Source: Nitrososphaerota archaeon (GTDB taxonomy: Archaea > Thermoproteota > Nitrososphaeria > Nitrososphaerales > Nitrosopumilaceae). Taken from it: 38,315 nt of DNA. A model generated the notes under the pieces. It had not been told where the DNA came from, ran no database searches, and saw only the letters and a program-made list of their open reading frames with translations. Of the stretch, positions 22,959-31,705 are shown piece after piece; within the stretch, counting starts at the first letter, position 1, and each line of letters begins with the position of its first letter. Made by a program: the position numbers and the translations under genes. Where the stretch lies: the NCBI GenBank assembly GCA_016872015.1, contig VHBK01000011.1:1-38315 (forward strand). The letters run 5' to 3'.

Positions 22959-25662
22959 CTCTGTTTTAGACAAATTCCATAGCCTAGGTTTTGCGCATCT
23001 AACAGAGATCCAAAAAAAGGCAGTACCGTTAATCATTCAAAAAAAAGACTCGTTAATCATAGCACCAACCGGTTCTGGGAAAACCGAATGTTCCGTGATC
23101 CCAGTGTTTTCGTTTGTGTCATCAGCTAGACAGACAGGAAAAATAAAGGCATTATACATCACGCCTCTTAGAGCATTAAATCGAGATGTATTCAAAAGAA
23201 TAATCAGGTATGCAGAATCAGAAAACCTGACAATAGAGATTCGTCATGGAGATACATCCCAGGCAGCCAGAAAAAGAATAACTGCTCTTCCACCAGACAT
23301 TCTGATTACTACGCCGGAAACACTGGTGATCTTGCTGACGCAGGAAAAAATGCTAAATGCACTATCCGAGTTGGAATGGGTCATAATTGATGAAATCCAT
23401 GACTTGTTATCCAATGAGAGGGGCTCTCAGCTATCGCTTAGTCTTGAGAGACTGCAAATAAACACAGATCACCCAATAACAAGGATAGGCCTTTCTGCAA
23501 CAGTTGGAAATACTGATGATGCGGCAAAATTTCTAGTTGGAACCAAGAGAAAATACCAAATAATTCGTGACACCACCATTCGAAAATATGACGTGGAGAT
23601 CAAACATGTAAATGGAACTATAAGCGATGTGGCTGATTTTATGGTAGAATATCTTGCCAAGCTGAATCTGGATTCACCAGTATTGCTTTTTACAAACACG
23701 CGTGGTGAAGCGGAATTTTTGGCATCAATTCTGCGTGAAAAATCCCCAGCCTCAGTAGAACTACACCACGGTTCGCTGTCACAACAAGTACGCGAAGAAA
23801 CAGAAGACAACCTCAAGTCTGGCAAGTCACGACTGGTTGTATGCACGTCATCTCTTGAGCTTGGGCTGGACATTGGATCAGTTGAGCTTGTAATGCATTA
23901 TGGCTCTCCAAGACAGGTCTCCAAATTTATGCAAAGAATAGGGCGAAGCAAGCACAACAAACATTCTTCCGCAAAGGGCCTAATTGTAACAAATAATGTG
24001 GATGATGAGCTAGAAACAAAAGCAATTTTGGAGCGAATCCACGAAGGATCTATTGAGGACCAGCTGATCCATGATGGATCACTTGATGTCCTCGCACATC
24101 ATCTGGTGGGGCTATCGATGCAGCTTGGCTCCATGTTTGTTGCCGATGCATTAGATCTTTTTAGAAATTCATTTCTCTTCAGAAATCTTACACTAGATGA
24201 TCTGGTTGGCGTTCTTGAGCTGTTAGAATCCAACCATCTGATATTCTTTGATAAGGAAAAGATGACCTTCAAGAAAACTTCCAAGTGCTATAGATATTAT
24301 TTTGAAAATCTGTCTACAATTCCTGACATTTTAAAATTCAAAGTAATTGACACTGTATCAAAAAAGATCATTGGAAGCCTTGATCAGAGATTTGTAGGGG
24401 ATTTTGGTGATCCTGGAAATGTCTTTGTTTTGCGCGGCTCTCAGTGGAGAATCATCAACGTTGATGAATCCTCACTAAAAGTAAACGTGGAACCGATTCG
24501 TTCAGGTGGAATCACAGTTCCATATTGGGAGGGAGAAAATATTCCAGTCGACTATAAAACCACGTCAAAGGTAGGTAAATTCCGAAGCAAGATACGTGCA
24601 GGCTCACTAGTCTTGCCTGACAATGTCATCACTCGGCTTGATCTACCAATAATTCCTGATGACAAAACAGTCGTAGTAGAGTCTGTGCGCGGCCAGGGAA
24701 TGATAGTGATTCACAGCTGCTTTGGCACAAAAACAAACTCTACTTTAGCTACACTACTCTCATCGATGCTTTCTTCCAAGACAGGACTGCAGGTAGACGC
24801 ACGATCGGATGCATATAGAATTGTTTTATCATCCAAGGGGCGAATACTAGAAAATCATGTAAAGCAAACTCTTGCCGATACATACAATCTATATGAAATA
24901 GTTACTGCATCGCTAGGTGGGACACATAATGTAAGCTGGCGAACCTGGAATGTTGCAAAAAAATTCGGCGTCGTTGGAAGGGGTGCAGTCTATGAAAAAA
25001 AATCAGCGAGATTCCTCTTTGAGAGGTACATCAAAACTCCTCTTGTCAAGGAAGCCTTGCGGGAATTATTCCATGACAAATATGATCTGGAAAAGACAGC
25101 GCAGATCCTAGCAGATATTAAATCTCAAAATATTCAAATCCATTGGCTTGAGCAAAACAAGTTCTCCAAGCTTGCCGAGCCGATTCTGGATCATACTACA
25201 AAATATTATTCATCGCCCACTAGCATTGACAAGGGAATACTGGATTTAGTAAAAGCACGTCTTTTCAAAACATCGCACAGGTTCATCTGTGCTAGATGTG
25301 GGAAATGGGAACGAGTAATGAAAACAAATGAAATAGAAAACATCCCAATTTGTCCATATTGCAAAGCAAGACAGGTATCTGTGACATTTTATTCTGACTA
25401 TGATTTGGCAAAAATCATACAGAAAAAAGCTGCAGGAAAAAAGATCACACACGATGAAAATCACAGATTTTCCCGTGCGTGGAAGGCAGCGTCTCTTTTG
25501 GAAAATTTTGGAAAAACTGCCCTCATAGTTCTGTCTGGCTATGGAGTAGGGGTTGACACTGCATCGCGAATCCTAAGAAATATGGTTGATGAGGAAACAC
25601 TGTATCGGCAAATCTATGAAGCAGAGCGTCAGTACGTGACTACGCGAGGATTTTGGGACTAG
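22915..25662 (+). CDS. lhr: Lhr-type superfamily 2 helicase
   Basis: A 915-residue Lhr-core helicase for DNA repair. It has a Q-motif-like LTEIQKKAVPLI, Walker A APTGSGKTE at 50-58, motif Ia TPLRALNRDVF, DEIH at 159-162, SAT at 194-196, and in RecA2 LLFTNTRGEAEFL, CTSSLELGLDIG and QRIGRSKHN. The winged-helix and Lhr-specific beta domains follow (VESVRGQGMIVIHSCFGTK), then a late zinc knuckle CARCGKW/CPYCK. The start lies inside the small membrane-protein gene. The stop shares CTAG with the convergent RPA gene, another DNA-repair function. Confidence 0.94.
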   Translation: MSEQSQEKTHNKLLDSVLDKFHSLGFAHLTEIQKKAVPLIIQKKDSLIIAPTGSGKTECSVIPVFSFVSSARQTGKIKALYITPLRALNRDVFKRIIRYAESENLTIEIRHGDTSQAARKRITALPPDILITTPETLVILLTQEKMLNALSELEWVIIDEIHDLLSNERGSQLSLSLERLQINTDHPITRIGLSATVGNTDDAAKFLVGTKRKYQIIRDTTIRKYDVEIKHVNGTISDVADFMVEYLAKLNLDSPVLLFTNTRGEAEFLASILREKSPASVELHHGSLSQQVREETEDNLKSGKSRLVVCTSSLELGLDIGSVELVMHYGSPRQVSKFMQRIGRSKHNKHSSAKGLIVTNNVDDELETKAILERIHEGSIEDQLIHDGSLDVLAHHLVGLSMQLGSMFVADALDLFRNSFLFRNLTLDDLVGVLELLESNHLIFFDKEKMTFKKTSKCYRYYFENLSTIPDILKFKVIDTVSKKIIGSLDQRFVGDFGDPGNVFVLRGSQWRIINVDESSLKVNVEPIRSGGITVPYWEGENIPVDYKTTSKVGKFRSKIRAGSLVLPDNVITRLDLPIIPDDKTVVVESVRGQGMIVIHSCFGTKTNSTLATLLSSMLSSKTGLQVDARSDAYRIVLSSKGRILENHVKQTLADTYNLYEIVTASLGGTHNVSWRTWNVAKKFGVVGRGAVYEKKSARFLFERYIKTPLVKEALRELFHDKYDLEKTAQILADIKSQNIQIHWLEQNKFSKLAEPILDHTTKYYSSPTSIDKGILDLVKARLFKTSHRFICARCGKWERVMKTNEIENIPICPYCKARQVSVTFYSDYDLAKIIQKKAAGKKITHDENHRFSRAWKAASLLENFGKTALIVLSGYGVGVDTASRILRNMVDEETLYRQIYEAERQYVTTRGFWD

Positions 25663-27053
25663 TTTTTCTTCTTTATGCTTGAATATGGAGTCACGAACAG
25701 CTCAGTTCTTCCCTCCAAGCCCTGCTTTGCAGTGACTCCGGTAACTGAGATTATCTCTCCTATGGTGCACTCGTCTAATAGTCGTGCTTGATTTCTCCAT
25801 CCCTTGAGCCAAATCTGAGCAGTATCGTCCTCTACATACATTTCAGAAAGTGTTATTGTTTCTCCTGTCTTTGTCTGGACATTTCTTCTATCTGGTGCTT
25901 TTAGAATTATTGCCTCTATGCAGTATGTGTTGTTGTCTGCCTTGATATCAGTAATCTTGGTTCGTAGATCCGCAAGCTTTGGCAAGTCCTCATCAATTTT
26001 TCTAACAAATGATTCAGAGTCTATTGTGACATTATTTCCATAAAGTTTTGATGGCATGCATTCCAGCACATCCTCTTGTGCAAATGACTCTGTTATACTT
26101 GCAGTGTCAATAATGTTATAGAGTTGTTTTTGCTTGTCGACACCAAGAATCATTTTCTGTCCGTTTTCGTTTTTACTTGAAGACAGAATTCTGATCACTA
26201 GTGGTTCTACTTGTTTTTCTGATTGAACGTCAAGCGTGGTTGATTCATTCCCATGGATCTCTAGTTCTTGTTGGTTTGTCTTTGCCTTGACGCCGATGAG
26301 TCGTGCCTTGGTTCCTGCTGGAATGACTTTGGGCATCTCTGAATCTGTCTTTCCCCATAGTACTGCTCGCATGGAGCGACCGTCGCTTCCCTTTAGTCTT
26401 AGGCGCAAGGCAGTTCCAGGCATTCCTTTAAAGTTTGTAAACTCTGAAAATGTAATTGGGCCATCAAGCATTCCAGATACTACCACATTGTTGTCTCCTT
26501 CTTTTAGCTCAGAGACATCCTTAGTAATGGAATCAATGGATGGAATTGCGCTTTCTGTCTCTGTTCTTTCTATGCTAGAGCCAGAGCCAATGTTTACTGT
26601 AAGCTGACCGTTGAGATCGGACTTGACATACGCCTTGATTATCTTGATTAGGTCTCCTGGACTTAGGTTTGTCATCTCTGGCAGGTTTGCCTTTTCATCC
26701 CAGAGCTTTACTACTACTGCCGAGTCCTTGTCATATACTGTCATGTTTCGAAGGTAAAACTGAGACCCGTCCTTTCTTGAGAATTGTTTTTTTGGTGATA
26801 CGTTGAGTACACGTGTCTGCAATGTCACTTCTTTTGCTCCAGCATGCAAGTCTTTGATCGCAATCTCGCTTTTTGGTGGCTCTGAAATTGTAACTCCTAG
26901 ATCAGATGCCACAAGAAATAATGCACCTTGGTCTGTAAGATAACCCGCACCGATCTTTTCCTTTTTCTTTGCGATCAAGGCCTCTACATCAGATTTTGAG
27001 AGATCTGGCTTTAGCTCCAGCAATTTAGAAAGTAATGCATCAAATTCAGACAA
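25659..27053 (-). CDS. Replication protein A-like ssDNA-binding protein, three OB folds
   Basis: A 464-residue RPA-type protein. A short N-terminal helical part (1-45) is followed by OB folds at about 65-165 (SPKKQFSRKDGSQFYLRNMT, VVVKLWDEK), 190-285 (VVVSGMLDGP, MRAVLWGKT) and 375-460 (EAIILKAPDRRN, AQIWLKGWRNQARLL). No zinc finger is visible. It protects single-stranded DNA in replication and repair. The start is TTG at 27053, with a TATA-like box (TTATTAGT, minus strand) about 27 nt upstream. Tail to tail with lhr. Confidence 0.9.
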   Translation of the reverse strand: MSEFDALLSKLLELKPDLSKSDVEALIAKKKEKIGAGYLTDQGALFLVASDLGVTISEPPKSEIAIKDLHAGAKEVTLQTRVLNVSPKKQFSRKDGSQFYLRNMTVYDKDSAVVVKLWDEKANLPEMTNLSPGDLIKIIKAYVKSDLNGQLTVNIGSGSSIERTETESAIPSIDSITKDVSELKEGDNNVVVSGMLDGPITFSEFTNFKGMPGTALRLRLKGSDGRSMRAVLWGKTDSEMPKVIPAGTKARLIGVKAKTNQQELEIHGNESTTLDVQSEKQVEPLVIRILSSSKNENGQKMILGVDKQKQLYNIIDTASITESFAQEDVLECMPSKLYGNNVTIDSESFVRKIDEDLPKLADLRTKITDIKADNNTYCIEAIILKAPDRRNVQTKTGETITLSEMYVEDDTAQIWLKGWRNQARLLDECTIGEIISVTGVTAKQGLEGRTELFVTPYSSIKKKN

Positions 27054-27076
27054 TTTGATCTACTATAATTTGATGT

Positions 27077-27106
27077 ACTAATAAGAATTTCACTAATGTA
27101 AATTAA
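27077..27106. promoter_or_regulatory. Divergent TATA-like boxes for RPA and the ABC operon
   Basis: actaataa at 27077-27084 (TTATTAGT on the minus strand) lies about 27 nt from the RPA start. taaattaa at 27099-27106 is centred about 26 nt from the ABC ATPase ATG at 27129. Both fit leaderless transcription. Confidence 0.4.
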
Positions 27107-27128
27107 GAGATGGGATCACATCAGATCA

Positions 27129-28067
27129 ATGTCCGTTACAACCAGATCGCTTTTCAAATCATATGGAGATCTAGTGGCAGTCAATGGAATAGATCTTGAC
27201 ATCAAACCAGGTAAGGTGTTTGGATTTTTGGGACCAAACGGAGCAGGGAAATCAACTACGATCAAGATGCTTACAACTTTGATTCCACCAACAAGTGGTA
27301 CAATTGAAATTTTGGGAGTAAATGCGATCAAAAATCCTCTTGAGGTAAGAAAAAAGATAGGAGTTGTACTGCAACAACCAAGCTATGAGCCAAACTTGTC
27401 CGTAGAAAAATCTCTGGAAAAATATGGCATGATGTGGGATGTGGATAAAAAAACCCGAAAGCAAAGAACAGAAGAGCTAATCGATGTATTTGACTTGAGA
27501 GAAATAAGGAAGAAAAAGAATGAAGATCTCTCAATTGGGCAGCGCAGGCGCGTTCAGGTAGCTCGTGAATTTATGCATGAAATGGAATTGTTGTTTTTGG
27601 ATGAGCCAACAGTAGGCTTAGATCCAGGCGCACGACGCAATCTCTTGAACTATCTAAAAAACAAGGCAAAAGCAGGCTTGACTATATTCTATACTACACA
27701 CGTTTTAACCGAGGCAGAGTATCTCTGCGATGAAATTGCAGTAATTAACAAGGGCAAAATTCTGGCAGTAGACACTCCAGACCAACTCAAATCAACGTTT
27801 GGTCAGGAAAAAACAATCAAAATTCATCTTCTGGACAGAAATGACAAGCTAGCTCAATTGCTATCTGGAATTTTCGGCTGTACCCTTGACTTTAACACCG
27901 GAACGGACATCATAATACAGTCAAGCAAGGCAGAAATTGTATTGTCTCATGTATTATCGATTCTAATTGAAAACAATATTGCAGTGGAGGATCTATCTGC
28001 AATGCCGACTACGCTCGAGGAAATCTTCCTTAAAATGGTAAGGGACACAAATGAATCCAACAATTAG
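27129..28067 (+). CDS. ABC transporter ATP-binding protein (DrrA-like)
   Basis: A 312-residue ATPase. Walker A GPNGAGKST is at 35-43, the Q-loop lies in VVLQQPSYEPNLS, the signature is LSIGQRRR (canonical LSGGQ with Ile at position 3), Walker B LLFLDEPTVGLDPGARR, and the switch His is in YTTHVLTEAEYL. A roughly 90-residue C-terminal domain follows, as in DrrA/CcmA exporters. It powers the permease encoded next, with which it overlaps by 17 nt. Substrate unknown; lipids, drugs or polysaccharides are all possible. Confidence 0.93.
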   Translation: MSVTTRSLFKSYGDLVAVNGIDLDIKPGKVFGFLGPNGAGKSTTIKMLTTLIPPTSGTIEILGVNAIKNPLEVRKKIGVVLQQPSYEPNLSVEKSLEKYGMMWDVDKKTRKQRTEELIDVFDLREIRKKKNEDLSIGQRRRVQVAREFMHEMELLFLDEPTVGLDPGARRNLLNYLKNKAKAGLTIFYTTHVLTEAEYLCDEIAVINKGKILAVDTPDQLKSTFGQEKTIKIHLLDRNDKLAQLLSGIFGCTLDFNTGTDIIIQSSKAEIVLSHVLSILIENNIAVEDLSAMPTTLEEIFLKMVRDTNESNN

Positions 28068-28812
28068 GCTAGTAAACAGAAACCTGACAATCTCTCTGAA
28101 TCCAGGATTTCTCGTATGGCAGGTAATATTTCCAATAGTGTATATTTTTGTGGCAGGCTTTGCGTATACCGCATTAATCGATTCTGTACAATTTGGGGAA
28201 ATGTCCTTAGACTATCCAGCGTTTATCGCATCTGGCATGATTGGCTTTAACATAATGAATAGCACGTTAGTTTCTGGAATCATAATCTGGAATGACAGAA
28301 AACATGGAATGTTTGAGCAAATTTTGGTTGGGCCGTTCAAGCGCAGCCATTACATTTTGAGCAATGTTTACACAATAGCTATTGTTGGATTGATCAGCGC
28401 CGCCTTGATCACGGCAATTGGTTTTCCATTATTTTTCAAGTCAGTCCAGTTCAATTTGCTTACTATTCCGTTTCTTGTTTTTGCTTCAATTGTAGGTTCT
28501 ATTCTGTTTGGCTCTATCGCATCAATAATCTCCACTAGGCTTCGTTCAAGTGAGGGATTCAACGTAATGATCAACACAGTTTTTCTGTTCTTTGCCTTTG
28601 TGAGCACTGCATTTTATCCAGCTCAAGGAGCACCAGAACCTCTGGCAACCGGATTTTATCTAAATCCACTTACATATCTAGTTGATATCATTCGTGCGGG
28701 AATTTTTGGTACATTTAACGAATTTGTCATGCTTGAGATGGCAGTCCTAGTCAGTGTTGCGACAATTTTGTTTGTAGTTGCAATAAAACTTCTCACAAAA
28801 CTAGATCTGTAA
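28051..28812 (+). CDS. ABC-2 type permease
   Basis: A 253-residue membrane protein with about six hydrophobic segments (around 22-42, 58-80, 105-128, 137-162, 170-190, 226-248). The ABC-2 features are an N-terminal amphipathic helix, NDRKHGMFEQILVGPFKRSHY between TM2 and TM3, and LNPLTYLVDIIRAGIFG before the last segment. It forms the membrane channel of the exporter with the overlapping ATPase gene. The nearest downstream gene is tRNA-Gln on the other strand, so the operon has two genes. Confidence 0.9.
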   Translation: MNPTIRLVNRNLTISLNPGFLVWQVIFPIVYIFVAGFAYTALIDSVQFGEMSLDYPAFIASGMIGFNIMNSTLVSGIIIWNDRKHGMFEQILVGPFKRSHYILSNVYTIAIVGLISAALITAIGFPLFFKSVQFNLLTIPFLVFASIVGSILFGSIASIISTRLRSSEGFNVMINTVFLFFAFVSTAFYPAQGAPEPLATGFYLNPLTYLVDIIRAGIFGTFNEFVMLEMAVLVSVATILFVVAIKLLTKLDL

Positions 28813-28819
28813 AATCAAG

Positions 28820-28892
28820 TAGCCCGGCCCAGACTCGAACTGGGGTCAAGGGCTCCAAAGGCCCCTATGCTTGACCGCTACACTACCGGGCT
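28820..28892 (-). tRNA. tRNA-Gln (anticodon TTG)
   Basis: Minus-strand cloverleaf: acceptor AGCCCGG/CCGGGCT, D stem GTGT/GCAT with wobble pairs, anticodon stem GGGGC/GCCCT with loop CTTTGGA (anticodon TTG), T arm CCCAG-TTCGAGT-CTGGG, discriminator A. No intron and no encoded CCA. This is the tRNA that GatDE (35291-38315) would amidate from Glu to Gln. Confidence 0.94.
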
Positions 28893-28936
28893 TCCTGTAA
28901 TGACTCCTCAAAAACCCCTATTATTGATATTTTCTA

Positions 28937-29962
28937 TTATTTTCTGATTACTTGGATTAGTTTTTTGTAAGGATCTTCCATCGATGCCAAAGTTTTTTGT
29001 GCATTTATTTGCAAGGATTTGTTATCAGAAGACAGAAACTTTTCAATTAGTGAAATTATTTTATCTGGATTTGATTCAAGTTTGACAAGTTTTTTTCTCA
29101 CAAGATAGTCTTGGACCAAGTTCGGAGCTGCGTTGTATGATATTGTTGGAATTCCAAGCAGAGCAGATTCTGCAGTCATTGTTCCGCCAGATCCCACAAA
29201 GACATCCACATTTTGTAGTAATTCACTACCAATTACAGCTTTGTGCAAAACTTTGACCTTATCTCCTAGTGTTTTTTTGAGTTTAGCAATCTGAGATTTG
29301 TATCTTGGAAGCACCAGTATGTTGTATTGTGGAAGCCTGCTAGCAACTCTCTGAATAATCTGTATGGTGTGGTTGTTTTTTTGTACGTATGAAGCTTGTT
29401 CTTCTTCTACTCTGATTAGAATTGTTTTCTTCTTGTTTTTTGTAATTCTCGGTTTTTTTACATCTCTGACAATCACCGACGCGTCAATTGCCTTGTATGG
29501 TATGACGTCTTTTTGCACAATTCCATATTTTGTAAATTCTTTTTTTGGTATTATCCATGGAATTAACAGCTTATCGACAAATGGTATTGATAGTTTCATT
29601 ACCGCTTTTGCATGTGGCGAATCGCAAAAAGTAACATGCCTGATTCCGAGGCCAAATGCCACCCGTGCAGCCTCTGGAGAACAAAAGCTTACGGCAAGAT
29701 CTGGCTTGAATCTCTCCATACGTGTACCAAGACTGATGCTTCTTTTGAGTGAGGCATCCAGTTTGCCAGATTTGGTGTTTCCGCCATATTTTCCTACTAT
29801 TGTCAACTTCATTTTCTTTAGTTTTGAAAGTTCGTTTACTTCGCGATAGTCTCGAGTTGTACACAAGATGGAATTATTTTTCCTCAATTGCTTGATCATT
29901 GGATCGAAAAACAAGATTTGTTTTGGTGTCAAAATGTCAAACCAAATCTTCAAGACATCCAA
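28937..29962 (-). CDS. DUF354 family protein (glycosyltransferase-like fold)
   Basis: A 341-residue protein that matches DUF354 (PF04007), an archaeal family with a GT-B / UDP-GlcNAc 2-epimerase-like fold. Typical blocks are KIWFDILTPKQILFFDPMI, LAVSFCSPEAARVAFGLGI, VTFCDSPHA, VFVGSGGTMTAESALLGIP and TISYNAAPN. The SGGTMTAESALLG segment resembles the nucleotide-sugar binding loop of GT-B enzymes. TTG at 29962 starts the frame; a second TTG at 29953 (KIWFDI) is equally plausible. Divergent from the Rossmann gene. A role in glycan or cofactor synthesis is inferred. Confidence 0.8.
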   Translation of the reverse strand: MDVLKIWFDILTPKQILFFDPMIKQLRKNNSILCTTRDYREVNELSKLKKMKLTIVGKYGGNTKSGKLDASLKRSISLGTRMERFKPDLAVSFCSPEAARVAFGLGIRHVTFCDSPHAKAVMKLSIPFVDKLLIPWIIPKKEFTKYGIVQKDVIPYKAIDASVIVRDVKKPRITKNKKKTILIRVEEEQASYVQKNNHTIQIIQRVASRLPQYNILVLPRYKSQIAKLKKTLGDKVKVLHKAVIGSELLQNVDVFVGSGGTMTAESALLGIPTISYNAAPNLVQDYLVRKKLVKLESNPDKIISLIEKFLSSDNKSLQINAQKTLASMEDPYKKLIQVIRK

Positions 29963-30000
29963 TCTGCTGAGTTTTGATACAATAAGTTTTTCTTAGTCTT

Positions 30001-31161
30001 GTGCCTAGCCCCATTGAATTGGCATCTGACAGGGTAGTTGTTTATGGTTTGAGCACGGAGGGCTACTCTATTGCATGTCAAATGGCAATAAACGGTGTCA
30101 ATGTCTTTATCATTGACGAGTCTTCCCAGTCTGCAATTTCACTAAAGGCAGAGATTGCCAAGACCTATCCTAATGTTTCTGCGCTAAAAGAAGACGAACC
30201 ATTGCTTGCAATGGAACCAATCGATGTTGCAATATCAAAGGCACAATACCTCTTTTTTGCACCAAGAATAAGAAAGACGGGCCAGGAAACAAAAACTGAA
30301 GTCCATTCTAAATTCAAAGATGCTACATCATCGCTCAAAAAGGGTAGCTCAGTTGTCTATACTTTGCCAACAGGAATTGGTGGTAACAGTGAAAACATTT
30401 CACTACTAGAACATGTGACTGGACTTGAAGTAGGAAAATCAATTTCATATTATTACTATCCACTTGGAGGCGGAAATCAGCCACCCAAAGTAATAGGCTC
30501 ATTTAACAACAAATCAGATCCCGCCCTTGCAAGTCTTCTTACCAATTCCAAAAAAGAACTGTCATTTGTAGGAATTTCATCATCGGAACATTTCCACGCA
30601 ATAAACGTACTATCGAGATTTTCCACACTATGCAGTGTTCTTGAAGTATGCAAGTTTGCACAAGATGACACTACAAAGACAGATTTGCAATCCGACGATT
30701 TTCAGAATTTATTTCTAGATGATATGGTAAATGGGCTCTATGATCTGCGCTCACTTGGCACTTCGTTTGAAGGTGCAAACACACTGATGTATCTAATTAA
30801 TGGAAGTCTCAAGGGAATAGATGGGTACATAAAAAGACTGATAGATGAAATTCGTGCAACGCTGAAGAAAAACGATCTAAAGGCAAGCAGAACAAAGATT
30901 GCATTGTCATGGTCACTGGATCAACATGAAATGCGAGGAGACAAAATAGAGATGCTACAAAGTCTGATCACCAAACTGCGTGACTACATTGGAGATGTGG
31001 AAGCATACGAAGATCCAAATCTAGATCTTTTCCATAATGACAAAACAACAATCCTAGTCATATGTTCAAAAGCAGACTATGAACACCTACGCAAAAAGAA
31101 TGATAACGATCTCATAATAATAAAAGGAAATCCACTGTGTGAAATATCACACAAAGAATAA
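30001..31161 (+). CDS. Rossmann-fold protein, nucleotide-sugar-dehydrogenase-like N-terminus
   Basis: A 386-residue protein with GTG start. The N-terminus RVVVYGLSTEGYSIACQMAI carries a GLSTEG dinucleotide-binding loop at 16-21, followed by VFIIDE, an acidic end of strand 2 that suits NAD. The order of elements recalls UDP-glucose/GDP-mannose dehydrogenases. However, I find no clear catalytic Cys motif of that family, and the C-terminal half (from about 240) is not recognisable. It may be a binding protein or a diverged dehydrogenase. It is divergent from the DUF354 gene and 26 nt upstream of grpE. Function unknown. Confidence 0.65.
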   Translation: MPSPIELASDRVVVYGLSTEGYSIACQMAINGVNVFIIDESSQSAISLKAEIAKTYPNVSALKEDEPLLAMEPIDVAISKAQYLFFAPRIRKTGQETKTEVHSKFKDATSSLKKGSSVVYTLPTGIGGNSENISLLEHVTGLEVGKSISYYYYPLGGGNQPPKVIGSFNNKSDPALASLLTNSKKELSFVGISSSEHFHAINVLSRFSTLCSVLEVCKFAQDDTTKTDLQSDDFQNLFLDDMVNGLYDLRSLGTSFEGANTLMYLINGSLKGIDGYIKRLIDEIRATLKKNDLKASRTKIALSWSLDQHEMRGDKIEMLQSLITKLRDYIGDVEAYEDPNLDLFHNDKTTILVICSKADYEHLRKKNDNDLIIIKGNPLCEISHKE

Positions 31162-31187
31162 AACTAGAATACAAAAAATTACCTTTC

Positions 31188-31685
31188 ATGTCAGAACAAA
31201 ATGAAGATCAAATTACTACTGAAGAGCAAACTTCAAGCAATGAAATTGAACAGCTAAAGCAAAGCCTGAATAATTGTGAAGATAAGCTCAAGCGATCGCT
31301 TGCTGATTATATCAATTTAGAGCGCAAAACCAAATCTGACATACAAAACGGTATTGCAGAAAAACTAGACAAATTCATCATACAATTCTTAACAATATAT
31401 GATGATCTTGTGCGTGCAAAAGAAATACTAAAAAAAGAAAACCCAGAAGCACAAGGCCTTGATGGAATTCTAAAAAATATTGATTCGCTATTGGAAAGCT
31501 ATGGTGTCACACCAATTAATGCACTAGGTGAGATATTTGATCCAAATTTGCATGAGGCAATTGCGGTCATAAATGATAATTCTCTGGATGATAACACAAT
31601 TACAAAAGAATTAAGGAAAGGATATATTTCTCGTAATAGGACGCTTAGACCGACACTAGTCGAAATAGCAAAAAAATCGCAATAA
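31188..31685 (+). CDS. grpE: Nucleotide exchange factor GrpE
   Basis: A 165-residue GrpE, which releases ADP from DnaK. Residues 15-60 form a long charged coiled coil; NLERKTKSDIQNGIAEKLDK and LLTIYDDLVRAKE-like helices follow, then the C-terminal beta domain with FDPNLHEAIAVI and RKGYISRNRTLRPTLVEIAK. ATG start with aataaaac about 27 nt upstream. First gene of grpE-dnaK-dnaJ. No CIRCE-like inverted repeat is visible before it. Confidence 0.95.
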   Translation: MSEQNEDQITTEEQTSSNEIEQLKQSLNNCEDKLKRSLADYINLERKTKSDIQNGIAEKLDKFIIQFLTIYDDLVRAKEILKKENPEAQGLDGILKNIDSLLESYGVTPINALGEIFDPNLHEAIAVINDNSLDDNTITKELRKGYISRNRTLRPTLVEIAKKSQ

Positions 31686-31696
31686 AATAATCAAAT

Positions 31697-31701
31697 GGTG
31701 A
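31697..31701 (+). promoter_or_regulatory. Shine-Dalgarno sequence of dnaK
   Basis: ggtga lies 4 nt before the ATG at 31706 and is complementary to the 3' end of archaeal 16S rRNA. The gene sits inside an operon, where a leadered start is expected, in contrast to the leaderless first genes. Confidence 0.5.
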
Positions 31702-31705
31702 AAAA

